Shown in pieces: positions 47,555 to 60,988 of a stretch of DNA of 64,000 bases (its first letter is position 1; each line of letters begins with the position of its first letter). Both the position numbers and the translations under genes were made by a program. A model generated the notes under the pieces. It saw nothing but the letters and a program-made list of their open reading frames with translations, was not told the DNA's origin and did not search any database. The DNA is from Toxoplasma gondii ME49 (lineage: Eukaryota; Apicomplexa; Conoidasida; Eucoccidiorida; Sarcocystidae). Where the stretch lies: the NCBI RefSeq assembly GCF_000006565.2, contig NC_031479.1, forward strand, positions 4,676,289-4,740,288, given 5' to 3'.

Positions 47555-49021
47555 TCATAGACTTCTGTGTGTACTTCTGCATGCGAATCTAGCAGGCCCA
47601 TCGATTACCTCTGGAGGAAGTTCTTTGTTAACAAAGTCGCTGAGACGCGGAGGAAGTGCGAGTCCCAGAGACTCTGTTGCCTCGACGAGCTGAAGCAACT
47701 CGGCGACAGAGAGTCGCGTCGGTAGCACAGAAATCCTCATAGCTAGCGACAGAAGTAAACAGTGATGTAGCTCTATTGATCGGTAGCCGAGCTGTGAAAG
47801 GAACACAGACAAAAAAAGAAATGTGACGAGGCACAGACAACCTCAGAAGCTGATTTTTTTCGGCAATTCGAACAAAAAAAAGTCAACGGAATTCGAACAC
47901 ATACAAATGGCGTTTTATCTACAGCCGCTTCTTCGCATGCGTCACGCACTCTCGTGGTGCCTGAATGTCTACATACCTCTTGCTTCGTGGGAGTTCGCCT
48001 GTATGCATGTGCATGCTAAAAGGAGACATTACTGTCCCGACTAAACATCCTATTTCTTTGAAACCTCCATTCTCGCCGTTTGGATGACCACAGAATACCA
48101 GAATCCATGTGATTTGTATAGAAAAGCAGACCTAAGATACTGGATATGATTCCAGTTACGAGACACAGACAACCAAGTTCTTTATGATTGCTGAACACCA
48201 CCAGCCGCTACTTAAAAACTCAACAATTACCGCAGCTGTAGATGAATGCGAATTCCCCAGTGTATCTCTGGCTTTGTTTAAGAGGGGTGGCCTGGCACTG
48301 CACTGAGAACAAACTCACGTTCTCTCACCTTGGCATGAGCTTGAAGAATCCTCAGCGTCAACGACGGAGAGAGAGACCCTTGGTCTTGCATTCGAGAAAC
48401 CAACAGACTGTCAACTGCCTGCGTACACTCACACCGGGAGATTTTTCACTATTTGTTGAATTTTGGATGTTTTTCTTGAAGGACTAAATCATCTTAGTTC
48501 TCACAGGAAAAGAAAAAAATTAGCAAGTTCCTGTTACTAGCGGCGAACATGCAGGGACAAAACAATTTGAATTTGTTACTTCTAAAGCAGAGCTTGAACA
48601 ACTCGATTTTTCCTATACTAATTTTCAAGTATTAATCTAGTTTGTAAAGTTGTAAAACTTGGTGACTTCAAACTTTAAGACCTTTCATATCTAGAGTATA
48701 TCGAAGTTCTCTGACACGCATGAACATAACTCTGTTGCACGCGTTGGAGTCTGGGACACATGCAAACAGCACTGCAAACGGAGTCTGCGTGGCCAGGTTT
48801 CTCATAAAAAACACACGTTCGGCGAACGAGGCAGTTGACGAAAAACAGTTCCTTTTTGAAGACCCCAAGTCACCACATAACAAGTCACAGATTTCTCCTC
48901 GAAAAACCAATGTCTTTCCGCGTCTATCAAATTCCATCGCAAAATATAAATGTTTCGTGTGTGCCACCTGAATAACAAAGATTGCCTGCATCGTCTCGAA
49001 TATCCACATATATACAGACAC

Positions 49022-49052
<31 letters not shown>

Positions 49053-51814
49053 GGGACATGAATAGGTAAGCAAACCATTCGTATCTGCTTCTGAGGCTGG
49101 CTCCAGAACACCTGGAGCCGAAGAATCACACCGAAGAAGGGACCGTCAAGAGAGAAGAGCAACGAGTGGTGCGAGTTCCGAGAAAAGTCGTTTGAACGAG
49201 AAAGCTCAACTTTGTACCTCAAAGAGAGGCCTTTGTAGCTTGCGAATCTGGGCGAACGCAACGACGACAGAAATCAGGTCTTCGGCGGTGAGACACTCGA
49301 GCCTCGTCTCCGGGAGAGTGCCACGCCTGCAAAAAAGAGAGGAAGAAAAACAGGCAGTGGAGCAGGAGCAAAAGAGATGGACGTCGAGCTGCACTGGCTT
49401 TCCTCAAAAACTCATACTGATAAGACACACATGCAAAGAACGCACTGTAGGTAAAGGTTCTTAGAGACCTTCGTGTCAAAAATAGAGCTTTTGACTTCAA
49501 AAATTCGGAAAAAGAAAACATGTTATGTCGCTTACGGCGTTTCTTTCACAAAGATAGAAATAAGCCACGAGGGCGGAGGTGCAAGCAGGAGAGCTGCTAA
49601 ACTTTCGAAGAGTCTCTCGTCGCCCTGTTTCTGTCTGGCGAATGTGACGCACAGATTCACCACCTGCTCGGCTAACAGACAAAAGCAGACACAACACGAA
49701 AAAAATGCAGATTTGCACTGGGGAAAACGAGAATAGAGAGGCTTAAATCAATGTAGGCGTTCCTCGAGAAACCCTCTGATGATTGGTCACTGCACGTCAG
49801 TGAGTTCCGAAAACGCATTACCCGGATGAACATGATATGAAGACAGACAGAAAAGTTCTTCTCAAGTAACTCGCAGAAGAGACCCTCAAACCCACACCGA
49901 GCACGCCTGTTTAGAGTTTCAGAGCCATCCGGAAAAGAATTATGGTCGCTTGATCAAGTGAAGGCAAACATCTTCACAGCACGCATTTAAGGAAAGGAAA
50001 TTTCAGTGGCGAAAATTTGCTCCCCCACAGTCCTCTCGGCGAAGCGAGCTTACGCGATGCATCGGCGCAGCCAAAAAGCAAAGGCGAAGACGCAGACGAT
50101 CCAACAGAGTCACAAGAAGACGGGGGAGACGAAAGAGAAGGAGAAGAAGGCTGCAATGCCAGCGATCGTCTGACAAGCACGGCGCTACGGGCGAAAAGAA
50201 CTCGGTCGACGATGCCGGCCTTCGTCAAGGACACAAGGAGCTGCATAACATGCAAAACGAAGGTCACAGAAAACCCACATTTTCGACCCGACTCTTGACC
50301 GACTTCTAGGTCTGAGTGAGCAACAGAGTCAACGGGCTGTACACCTCTGATATCTTTATTTGTACAATATTTTCTAATATCCTTGCCTTCGCCCATCCAT
50401 GTATATTCCTGCGATTGCCTCATCCATCTATCTTGGCGTGGGTATCTGCGTGCGCGCAGCTTCTGTTGTATCTCAGTTTTTCTTCCCCTCCTTTTCTCCA
50501 TTTCCAGCTTGATTCACCACGAGCGAGAGCTCGAAAACAATCTGTCTATACAGCGTCTGGCAACGGTAGGCGGAACCTCAGTGCACACATGGTATCGCTA
50601 CCTCTGGCTGTCTTAAGTTCCTTCGCAAGCTTCCTACGCAGTTGCTCGTGGCCGACAACCGTTGAAGCAATTAACCTAGGTCAACGATAGGTGTTCAACG
50701 ACAATGGAAAAGTGGAAATGTGGGCTTCAGAAGCCTTTCAGGCGTAAGGAAGTGCTTGTGTCAAGATACACTAGCTGCCTATATTTGTTTCCACGTTTGT
50801 ATTTCAATCAAACGTCCTCTGTTTTCACCCTTCTTGCCCGCCTTATTCAAGGGCTGAATATATTCGATTGTCCGGACGGCGCAAAGGCGACCAAAGGGTT
50901 CAAGCGCGAGTCTAAAAGGTTGACATACCTATCACCTACAACTGTAAACCGTGCCTGTAGGGTCGTTACCACCCTCTAAATGTAAGTAGGCCTCCAGCAT
51001 ATGTTGGATACGGAAAAAACGGACTGAAGAAATTGCTCGGGAAATCGTCTAGGCTTTATGTAAACTTCTTTCAATTCCTTTACCTCTGGCTCTGCAAGTA
51101 ATAAGCACCAAGTTACTTCCACCCAAAAGCCTGGCAAAACTAAGCTACAAATTAAGTAGCAAGAAGTAACAGAACTGGTTTTAGATAAAGGAGCACCTGT
51201 TTTTGCTACAGAACCAGTTTATTTCGTTGCTACAACCAAAGCACTAACGTCGGAGGGGCAGCAGGTGAAATGCCTGCAATGTAACCTACGACTGCAAGAA
51301 ACAACGTAGTTCACAACCCTACTAGATGTGCTGCAATATACCATCCAATAAAAAGTCGAAACAAGAGTAGATTACGGTAATCAGCAAGAGGGGAACTCTG
51401 AATGGATGCTCCAACGGTATCTTTCGTACTCCTATGTTTCACTCGCGCTCACACCGTACAGTGGCTAATGTGTCCACCAACATGTCTCAGCTGACACGCG
51501 GTCACATATGTTACATGCTACCTGCCTGGCTAAAGTAAGTTCCTTTACCTGACTTAGATCCCCCAAGGAAAAAAGATGCAGTTTTTGTCTCGCCCCAGTT
51601 CCCAGCGTCTCGAGAGAAACTTGCTGCCGTCCCCCAAGAAAATTTCCGAAAGAGTACGCAAGCCCTGCCATCAGCGAAGGAGACAGGTGACGCCGAACCA
51701 CGTCGGGCTGCTGAAGAATCTCCGCCACGATTTCGAACGCCTCCTAAGAAAAGCAAAGACAAGGGGAGAAAGCAGACTCCAAATGCGTAGGAAAGAGATG
51801 CATATGTCTATAGA

Positions 51815-51850
<36 letters not shown>

Positions 51851-54704
51851 CATGCGTATATGTTTTTACATGCATATATATCCAGATTTACACGGATCTG
51901 AATTTAGATATACATGCCTTGGTGCAAATTTGTAATTTTTAAAGGATATCTTTTGTATGTATAGATATCTCCACATGCTTGCAAAAATATGGAGGGTGCG
52001 CCGAAAAACAAAAGAGAGGCTTAGGGTACAGCACCGAGTCGGTAAGGACAGGGACGGCGTGCCCTGTCTCCCAAGTATCTGCGAAGACACTAGAACACGT
52101 TGGCAGACACCAGTGGGAATAGATGCACGTAAAAAAAGATGAAAACAAGGCACAGATGGCTGCTGTAGGTTGCAACATCCTAAATTCTCTCCTGCTGCTA
52201 CTTCGCTCACTAGACGTATTTAAAACACAGCGAAGAAAAGATCTAGGAGAAGCGAAACAGAATAAAACACAAAAGGCTTGGCCCCTTGGCCGCACGCAGG
52301 TTCCCGCACCAAATGCTGAGAAAAAAGTACGCAGCACCTCACTGCACAGCGTTGTGCGGCGAAGATACGGTGTGCACCTGGTTCTCCTTCTACTTTTCTG
52401 AACTGACTATTATCTCAGCGATGCGCCGCTAAGTAAAGAGAATCTGGATCGGGGAAGAACAGACGTTCAAGATCTAAACCTTTTGTTCGTCGAGACCTCT
52501 CTGTTGACTCCAGTTTCCCTCAAGCGCTTCACCCTCACATCGTTTTCAACGCGATACTTTGTGAGCACGACAAGCCAGAGAGTGAGCTGCTGAGGGGAGA
52601 GAGAGCATGAAGACAGAAGAGCCGAGTCGCCCGTCCCGAAACCTGCGGAGTTGCTCCTCAGAGGCGGCACAGACGCTGAGCTTTGATTTGTCCGCAGCAG
52701 CTCCGCCGTGATCACCTCGACAACCTCTCGGATCTGAGACACACGCGGACACAGACCCAAAGAGGAAGGAAGCACGGCGTTCGAGGAAGCCTTCGGAGAA
52801 GAAGGAATGATCCACTTCTCGCCACACGCTTGCGCACTCTCTAGTGGAGAGACGTCTGCGGTTGGAACTCCGACGCGTTCGCCTTCGTGTCGCTGAGGTC
52901 GGTACACATGTGAACAGCTGTGAGGCTGGCGTCACGGCTTTGCTCGCAGGCAGCCCTGGAGAAGTCTCTATGCATGCAGCCAAGTGGGGAGAACAACAAC
53001 CTGAGACAGGACCCTGTAAACGGGCCTCGAGTTGGGCACCGAGGCGAGAAAAGGTAACTGACTCTAGGAAACGCCCGGCAGTTGAGAAGCAGCAAGGCTT
53101 CCAGGATTTCCGCGAGCTGCTGAGGAGAGAAAAGATGTGCTCCACCTCGCTCTAGGGGCCGCAGAAAAACGCCAACCTTTCGAGGATCTACGGGGCAACA
53201 ACCTGTGAAAAAAGCACCAGGCAGAGAGAAGAAAAGGTTCGTCTTTCTGTGTCCAGACACAAACTGTCGTTGAGAGTGTGCAACCAACACAGAGACCTGA
53301 CCAGACAGCTCTGTCAAGATGCACATGGAGAAGTGTTGAAGCATACTTTCGAATCGAATAAGGCAACGCAGGAGAAGCTCCCTCTTGCATGTGAGTCCTT
53401 CACAGACACGTTATATGTTCATCTCTGCATCTAACTTGACGCTCGGTTCCCTATGTCAACGCACAGTTTTGTGGGCACTTGAAAAAATAATGGGTCAAGG
53501 ATTTCGATTGAGTCACTTGCTGTTCCTGCCAGGAGCTCCCCACTGCCACAGATCCGAGCGTAAACCTTGGACGACCTCTTCTCACACGGTTGTGAGAACG
53601 AGATTCCTTCGGCAAAAGAACGGCAGCCACGGTCGCCACCAGAGTTTCTCGGCGATCGAAACAGCCGGACATATACGTGCATGACACGGACTGCAACTGT
53701 TCCACCTCTATGCCTCTGCCTCAAGCAGTAGTCATGCATACGCAGGTGTTTCTAAAGCATTTGTAAACGCTGGAGAGGTCACTGCTATTATGCCAATCTA
53801 CGTAACGGTAGAGTGACGCCTGTTATTCCGTGGAGTCAGACGCCACGGCAACACAGAACCCGGCACTTGACGAATAAAGATTTACAGCACACCGATAAAC
53901 TGCAGATTGTGTGTGTAAAAAAAGAAACTCGAGTTTCTATCCAGAGCAGGAGCAAGCACTTGGATCCATGTCAACTTGTTTCTGAAGTACATATCACAGA
54001 TCTACTGAATGCTCTCGAGAACAGGATGCACCAGAACAGAACCTTCATCCAGTGAACAAAGATCTTCAAGATCACAACCAGTGACTGAGCTCTGCCCCCG
54101 AAACGAGCGATGTTGGGTCCGAAAGCAGGACCTAACACCAGCGTCGCGTCAAAAGTTTCTGCGAAGCATCTATTCGACGATTTCAGAAAATCTAGAAGTA
54201 TTCACCTCGTCTTGCAGCATTCCACGCGTAGCCCTGCAAGGCATTCGTCAACCCAGCAGCTGTCACCATGGAGGCGCGTGTCCACCCAAGTAGTGCTTCT
54301 ACCAGAGTTTCAATAATCTGCTTTTCGTTCACTTCTGAAGAGGAAACTCCGACAGAAGCGGCAGAAAAGTTAGCGCAATAAAGCGGTTAGGGTGAATGCC
54401 ATCCTGGAAATATCTCCGGAGTCTTCGGACATGTTTCTTCCAACAAAGAAAAAACGCTAGAAGAGAGCTGTTAGAACTGTGCACTCCACCATAGAAATTC
54501 TTCTTAAGCATTCCTCATTCGAGGCTCGACGAAGTGTTCTGAGGGAAAGAGAAAACGCCTCCAGCAGCTTTTCCCAAAATATCGGTCTGCATGCTCTTTC
54601 TTTTTATGGAGACTCGACGCACATGCATTGCATGCGTGATAAAATATGAATGTGCATGAGCAGGTACTCACACATAAACACATATATATATATATGTATA
54701 TATG

Positions 54705-54738
<34 letters not shown>

Positions 54739-57700
54739 TGTATATATATAGCGATACGAATACAGCTACGCCTTTCTCTGAATAAGTACACATGCATCAA
54801 AGAGAGAACACCAGGCACAATTGTGCATATACATGTATGTAGAGATCTATGGGAGGGCATACACACACCACACAAATGCGTATCGGCGTATGTACATACG
54901 GATAGATATGAAAGCGGATGCTTGTACACAAGGTGGGATGCGAAACCCGGGGCGTCTTAAACACGCGAATTCAGTCTCCGAGCAAACGTTGTACAGAGTG
55001 TTTTAATGAAATGAATCGTATTTTTGAAATTTTAATTGAAAAACTGGCTCGGCGAAGTATTCGCCGTCGATACGCTGATCGGTATCTTCCCCTCGAACCT
55101 TTCGTTCACGGTTTGTGCGGACAACGGGAGAGGTTTATGGGGAAACATTTCACACGTAGCCTCATTTCTTCCGGCAGCGCTGCGGTATTAATCAGTTCCA
55201 GCGTCTACAGAAAGTCATCTACAGTGTATTCTGAACAGACTTCTATCAGCTGGATCCCAAGTTACTCCTCATGCGGTTGCTTGCAGCATTCCTGTTCTAA
55301 CTTCCGTAAAGGAAAATGGCCCACCAGGTCGGGACTCCATCGCCTCTGGTCGGTCCACAGGTAGCCCCAGAAAACAGGTTGGTTCCAATACCGGAGAAGA
55401 TAAAGTCGACGAGAGAAGAGATGAGGCACCTTGAGAAGAAGGTGAAGACGCAGACGAATCCGACGAACAAGATGAAGAAGGGGAGGAAAACGATAAAGAG
55501 GAAGATGTTGAAGAAGCTTTGGTGGTCGCTTGATTTCGTCCCAAGTTCCGTTTTGACGGTGTCTTTAGTGCCCTAGAAATGAGGGAAGAGACGTACGGAA
55601 CAGTGTGTGTGCCTCCTCTCCCTTCGCTTCCTAGGCAACGCAGAAGCAGCGCTGCCTCTTCAGCTTGGACAGCCCACGGAGGCGGCAATGCCTCTTGGCG
55701 AAGAGAAGATGAAGGAGAGACAGAAGAAGTAGGAGGAGAGACAGGAGGAGTGGAAGGTGACGAGGGCGGAGAGGCGGCATCAGAGCAGGTTCCCTCACCC
55801 TCCTGACACTCCGTGGCACTGACGGTCTTTCTTCTTCCTCTGGAGGAAGTCGAAGAGTTGGATGAGGATGGGATCGCAGGCGAAGAGAGACGGGCAACCG
55901 AAGCAGCGCGAGACGCCGCGATGAAGAGGCTTTCGCGAAGCTCCAGAGACGTGAGCTTGAGAGCCGAGCAAAGGAAGAAGAAGGAAGCCAAGTCCTGGCG
56001 GGAAAACAGGAAAAACGAGCGACGTGGGCCAAGGACGAAGAGACGAAAGATAACAGAGAACACGAACGAAGAGAGAAAAAGATGAGGAATGAGACAGAGA
56101 ACGAGAAGAAAGGAGAAGCAGTGGAGGAAGAAGACTCCATACCATTTCGAAAAGTGTCAACAGAAAGAGACGAAGGGGATAAAGAGATAGAGAGCAAAGA
56201 AGACAAAAGCCAAGAAGCAAAAAGGCAGAAAAGCAGAAGAAGAGAGACACAAGACACGGACGCAGATCCAGAGGAGAAGAAGCAGAGGATCTCGCACGCA
56301 GCCGTAACGTTCGTGTCGGGAATGTGGAGGCTTCGAGGTTGGCAGATGCGAAACAGAACCAGTTGAAAGCCAGTGAATGTGTATGGAGAACCACAGAGCA
56401 CGAATCTTAACTATGCTCTGCTAACACAAAAAAAGCACGACAGACAAGTGAGGATGCCAGTGGGGAAGCTCCTCTCGACTCCTCCATCAGAAAACAGCTC
56501 TAAAAAACTGGATATCGTTGGCAAGAAAACAATGCACTGCGTCGCAACGCAGCAGTCACGCATCGTCGGGAGCTCTCAGGACAAATGGAGCGTCACTTCC
56601 AACGCCTCACGGCGCCGCCTCTCTGCCAGAGTGTCAGCCGAGAATGTGGGGCGAAACTTGAGGAAGGAGACAGTGGGAACGCGCTTGAGGCGTGAGAGGC
56701 AAGTATCAGGCAACCACATCGGGAGAGGACTTGAGCCAGCCAGCAACAGCGACGAAGCCTTCCTGTATTTCGACTCTCCGTCACCCCCCCAAAACACTCA
56801 AATATGACTCCGCTGAGAAGTTGCGTTGTTTCGCGTCTCCATCAACTCAGCATTGAAGCACGCCTTTTGAAACAGGTAGATCTGTCTCTCCACGGATAGC
56901 TTTCTCGACCTGTTCCTCCATCTTTTCCTCTCTGCCGTTCTCCCTCCTAAGGTGACCATGAATGGAACCTACCTGCATTGCTTGGCGGACGTCTTCCTGT
57001 TTTTTTTCTCCTTGATTGAAATGCCGTCGTCCTTCGATTTCTTCCTGTCTGTCTGTCTCATCCGCATCGCGACTGCTGCCCTCCGGCACCGCCAAGACCG
57101 CAGCGAAGAGCTGCGAAATTTCACCCGTTCGAACAGCTACTGCGTCTGCACAACGTTTTCGTTGTTCTGCACTCAAGTGTCTTCCCTGCGTGACGCTTTG
57201 CCAAGCCGCTGCAAGGATATCTTCCATCTCGCCTTCTGCTGCATCGCGACTTTGCCTCCGCGTCTCCGTGTCGACATTCTCGTCCTCTGAGGAGTTGCTT
57301 CCAGGCTTCTCGGAAGAGCCATCTGTTGAAGCTTCAGAAGCACTTGCAGCGAGAGCATTCTCTTCTCTCGCAGCCTCAAGGCGTCGGCGCGGAGGCGTGC
57401 CAGCGGCCGTGGAAAATGACAGGTGCGTAGCGTACGCCACGGGAAAGACAGAAGACCCAGAAAACAGCGACAGAGACGAAGGAGACGAAAATGCAAAGTG
57501 GGGGACATTGAGCGCGCTCTGAGACTTGCTGCAACAAACACGGGGAAGTCCTGCGGACGCAAACCGAAAGGACCGAGAACTAAATCCGGCACTTCGCATA
57601 GAAGAGGAGAGAGAAGCGAGAGAAGAAGAAGCGAGAGGAGAGGGGAGAGGAGAGGGGAGAGAAGTAGAAGAAGAGTGAGAGGAGGTTTGATACGAAAGAG

Positions 57701-57827
57701 GAAGAGTCGAGGGGAGGAAACGAGAAGACGAAGACAAAGGAGGCAACCTAAGTCGTGGCTTGCATCCGAACCGCGCCGGAATCGGCTGCGGGGAGACGTG
57801 GAGACCTACGCCGGCGCAAGGCTTCAT
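47555..57827 (-). CDS. HPR/octotricopeptide-like helical repeat protein, probably organellar
   Basis: Large many-exon gene. The 3' part is well supported by continuous phase: exons 53063-53202, 52539-52925, 51549-51743, 50054-50240, 49536-49671, 49218-49326 and 47555-47791 (stop). Joined, they show a helical motif about every 35-40 residues: FSPQQLAEILEALLL, LSPQQLTLWLVVLTKYR, LGDLSQLLVSLTKAGI, SPEQVVNLCVTFARQ, LTAEDLISVVVAFAQI, LSVAELLQLVEATESL. This pattern ([LF]S..DL..LL.A) is that of apicomplexan HPR proteins, many of which bind organellar RNA and some of which have a RAP domain; no RAP domain is visible here. The first exon is 56973-57827, ATG at 57827; its Arg/Ser-rich N-terminus lacks acidic residues, compatible with mitochondrial import. 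Another repeat-like exon begins at 55994 (DLASFFFLCSALKL). Exons between 53.2 and 56.9 kb could not be joined with confidence, and the acceptor at 52926 is weak. Two genes remain possible. Confidence 0.6.
49023..49052. repeat. (TA)n microsatellite in intron
   Basis: TA tract in the last intron (47792-49217) of the helical-repeat gene. Confidence 0.9.
51819..51847. repeat. (TA)n microsatellite in intron
   Basis: TA tract about 75 bp upstream (on the minus strand) of the acceptor at 51744. Confidence 0.9.
53203..55993 (-). other. Unresolved middle part of the helical-repeat gene
   Basis: Expected to hold further exons. A minus-strand frame starting at 55994 is Ser-rich and open to 55269, but its donor is not clear; TCTCCG/GTATTG and TCTCAAG/GTGCCT are candidates. 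Frames at 53431-53739 and 54329-54929 include plausible but unproven coding stretches. A TA microsatellite occupies 54681-54750. Confidence 0.4.
54681..54750. repeat. (TA)n/(TATG)n microsatellite
   Basis: TA runs interrupted by TG, within the unresolved middle part of the minus-strand gene. Confidence 0.95.
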
Positions 57828-60800
57828 TTTCCTTGCACCGTTTTCCGAAGACCCAAGATCTACGTTGTAAGCATAACTTCGAACTCACAACCCAGTGGAG
57901 TCTTTTCCCGGCATACCCTGTACTTGTCGATGCGGTGGCTGTCGTTAAAGAAAAACGCTCACAGAGGAGAGGGGGGAAGGAAGGTCGCATGCGGCGAACC
58001 AGCAGGGAGCCAGAGCGATCATGGAGGGACATGAGGGTCTTCGAGAAAAACTCGCAGAGACGGGAGAGATTGCAGAAACGCGAGATGTGAGAGAGAGAGA
58101 GTGTTCGTAATGAAAAGAGAGTCTAGGGCCGCCACATGTAGGTAAGAGGCGGCACCCGTGGAGAACCAAACGACCCCAAGTACACAGAAAGAGAGCATGC
58201 GGGGGCAGAAAAGAGCGAAGCAAGATAAGAGTTAGAAAGCGAGACTCAGACTGGCTTTCAATCGGCTAGTGGAGGGAGGCAACGAGGAGTTCCCATTTCC
58301 GCTGTCTCCAGCGTGTTAGGCCGCCATTCAATGGAGAAAGTCCATCGTTCCCGCTTGCTGTACTGAGCACAGCGAAACGCTCCTAAGTGAGGATCAATAA
58401 AGGTGGAACGTTCAGAAAGGATCAGGCTACTCCCCGGCATCGCATCTCGAGAAACCGAGGAAAAAACAATGCACACTCCAGCCCCGGAAAAAACCATGCC
58501 CTCAATCCGAGCCCATTGGGGGCGAAGCTTTCGATGAGCTAGAGCTTGAGTCACTCGGGAGGCAGTCGAAAGCGAATGAAGGAATGACCTACAAAACAAA
58601 GGAAAGAAAGGGTGGAGGTAACTGATTGATCCACTTAAATTGCTTTTCCCTCGTTTACACTTTGGAAAAACGCCGCGTGCATGCACGTGAAGTTGTCGCG
58701 CATGCAGCCAGATGCTGGACACGTCGAGCTACGCCGGCACCGAGGTCGGATGAACGTTCTGATCATATTTGTGCGACTTCTATATCAGAAACGTGGGGTT
58801 ACGAGAGAGGAAGTGCACTGTGAGACCGAAGTGCCGAGCACAAGGAACTCGGTGAAGAGGGAGGAGGAGAAACAAGGTAGCCAACGCAAGCTGAGGCGCG
58901 TCGTCCACGGTACGGACGTCTAGTATGTCTGGAGCGCGAAACATGGATTTGTTTGTCTCACAGTGTGTTTTTGAGAAGCGTGCGAATCCACAGTGAAACG
59001 TTGATCTAAACAGTTGAAGGCCTTTCCTTAGCTGACCCCAGTTCCAGGGTACTCTGCATGAGTGTCATGGTAAACGCATTAAAAGTCGAGTTCTATTCAG
59101 CGTATATTTGAGAGACGAGCATCTGCACCGTCGCCAGCTGGTCTGTCCAGGTGCTGACAGCTCAGAGCATCTATCATGTCGACAGGAATAAGAGCAGGAA
59201 GATTGTCCGGGTACGGTCTAGAAGCACAAGGATCCGAGTTTCTCTCCCCTTTGAGGAGACTCGCAGAAACGGGAACATAACTGTTTCGTAGACATGCCCT
59301 GTTACAGGTTTATCATCCGAAGATTCTGCCTCGTAATTCAGGATTACTGTCGATGTGTCGCGACAGTTGTTCTTCGGTGCGGAGAAAGAAAGCGCATGCA
59401 TTGCAGAGGGAAACAGCGGATGACCAGCTTGAAGAAACGACCAAGCGCTAGCAAAGTAAACTGTAGAGCAGGCACGAGTTCACTTTTTTTGACTGGACTG
59501 CATACAGAAAAGATTTTTTCGAAACTTGAACTCTGCGTGTTAACAAACACTTCTTCTCCCGCGGGTGTGACGAAAAAGTGCCCCAAGCTGGAGTGAGAGG
59601 CATGGACGCCACCACCTGTTGTTCCGGTTTGTGTCGGAACATATTTGGAAATTCTGTACAATCTTTTATTGGTCTACTTGATTTAATGCAATTCACAGTT
59701 TTCGCTCCATCCATAACAAAAGTGCCATTCAAAACATCAGTAATTTTACCTGCTAAATTGGAGATGCGCAAACTGAAAAAAGTGTATCCTGTAGCTTTGA
59801 CTGGAAACCGAGGGAATCAAGTCACTTTTGTACACCTGCTCCAGCGAGAACACCTGTGTCTCTAGTTCCAAGAAAGAGATTCCTTGGAGTCTTGACTCGC
59901 AGCAGCTGTCTTTGTGCATAGCTGAGAACTTGAGGCAAATGCACCTCAGGTGGGGGGCGAGACAAGGATTTGCATCCCTGCACAATTGTGTATATGACGG
60001 CATATGCACACATGTGTACACATATTCTATATGTACACAAGTTTCCTCAAATACTCGTAGATACGCAATAATGCATGAATATATATATATATATGATACA
60101 AAACAGATTTCTGGATGAAACACAAAGTCTCGCACGTGGTCAGACAACCGAAACCGCGGTGTTTTGACAAGCAAAAAAAGGAGGCAACGCCATACTGGAC
60201 TTTTTTATACAAAATGAAGACGCATTGGCAAACCAAGGGGACGGCTGAAGCAAACAGCTCCACAAAATCGCCTGCAACCACGACAGCCTTTACCCTGTCG
60301 TGTTCCATCCTTTCTCATTCCCGCACTCCGTGGTGCCAGGGACACAGCAGCGCTGAAGGGAAGCCTACGTTCCCCCAAAGCCCGTAGAGTTTGACAGCCC
60401 TGCAAGCCAGACCTCTAGCAGTTGGAGATGACGGGAAAAAGAACGCCGGGTAAATTCGCCAGACAAAGAGAATGCTAAAGAAGATGCCAGATTCAAAGTG
60501 GCATGAAGGGGGGGTTCACTGTGATTCTACAGAGTGCAATTCACCTCTTCCGCACCGTTTTTCCTTACGCAGCAAAAGCGAGAAAAACGGTACTTTCTGA
60601 TTCTATTGAAAACTTGCAACGCGATTTCTCTGCTTCACACCCCACTCGTTTTTGTGGCTGGCTCTTCCACCTGGTCTATCCTTTTGATATCTAAGTGTAC
60701 GCAAGGCGTAGAGAACTTGATTATATATACCTCACCACTGGAATCATTTTGAGCATCCTAGGTCCCACGGCGGCAGCAGGCGTCGGGAACTGGTTTGTTT

Positions 60801-60988
60801 TTACCTCAAAAATGGAGACTTATTTACTATCCTTTAAATCGATGATGCCTTGTGCTCACGGGAATCCTTTTCGATCCCTCGGTCTGGCTGAGTCTCATCT
60901 CCCCCTAGGGCTGCCGACTCTGGGTGGCTTTCTCCCGCCTCGCGACTGCCGTGGTTCCTCTCTTCTTTCCAGCTTTGTTTCCCCATGA
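57828..60988. other. Spacer between helical-repeat gene and Ala/Pro/Gly-repeat gene
   Basis: No gene supported. The part next to 57828 should contain the promoter and 5' leader of the helical-repeat gene; the part next to 60988 should contain the 3' UTR of the repeat-protein gene. A TA tract lies at 60079-60094. Open frames are short and lack motifs. Confidence 0.4.
60079..60094. repeat. Short (TA)n microsatellite
   Basis: About eight TA units in the spacer. Confidence 0.85.
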
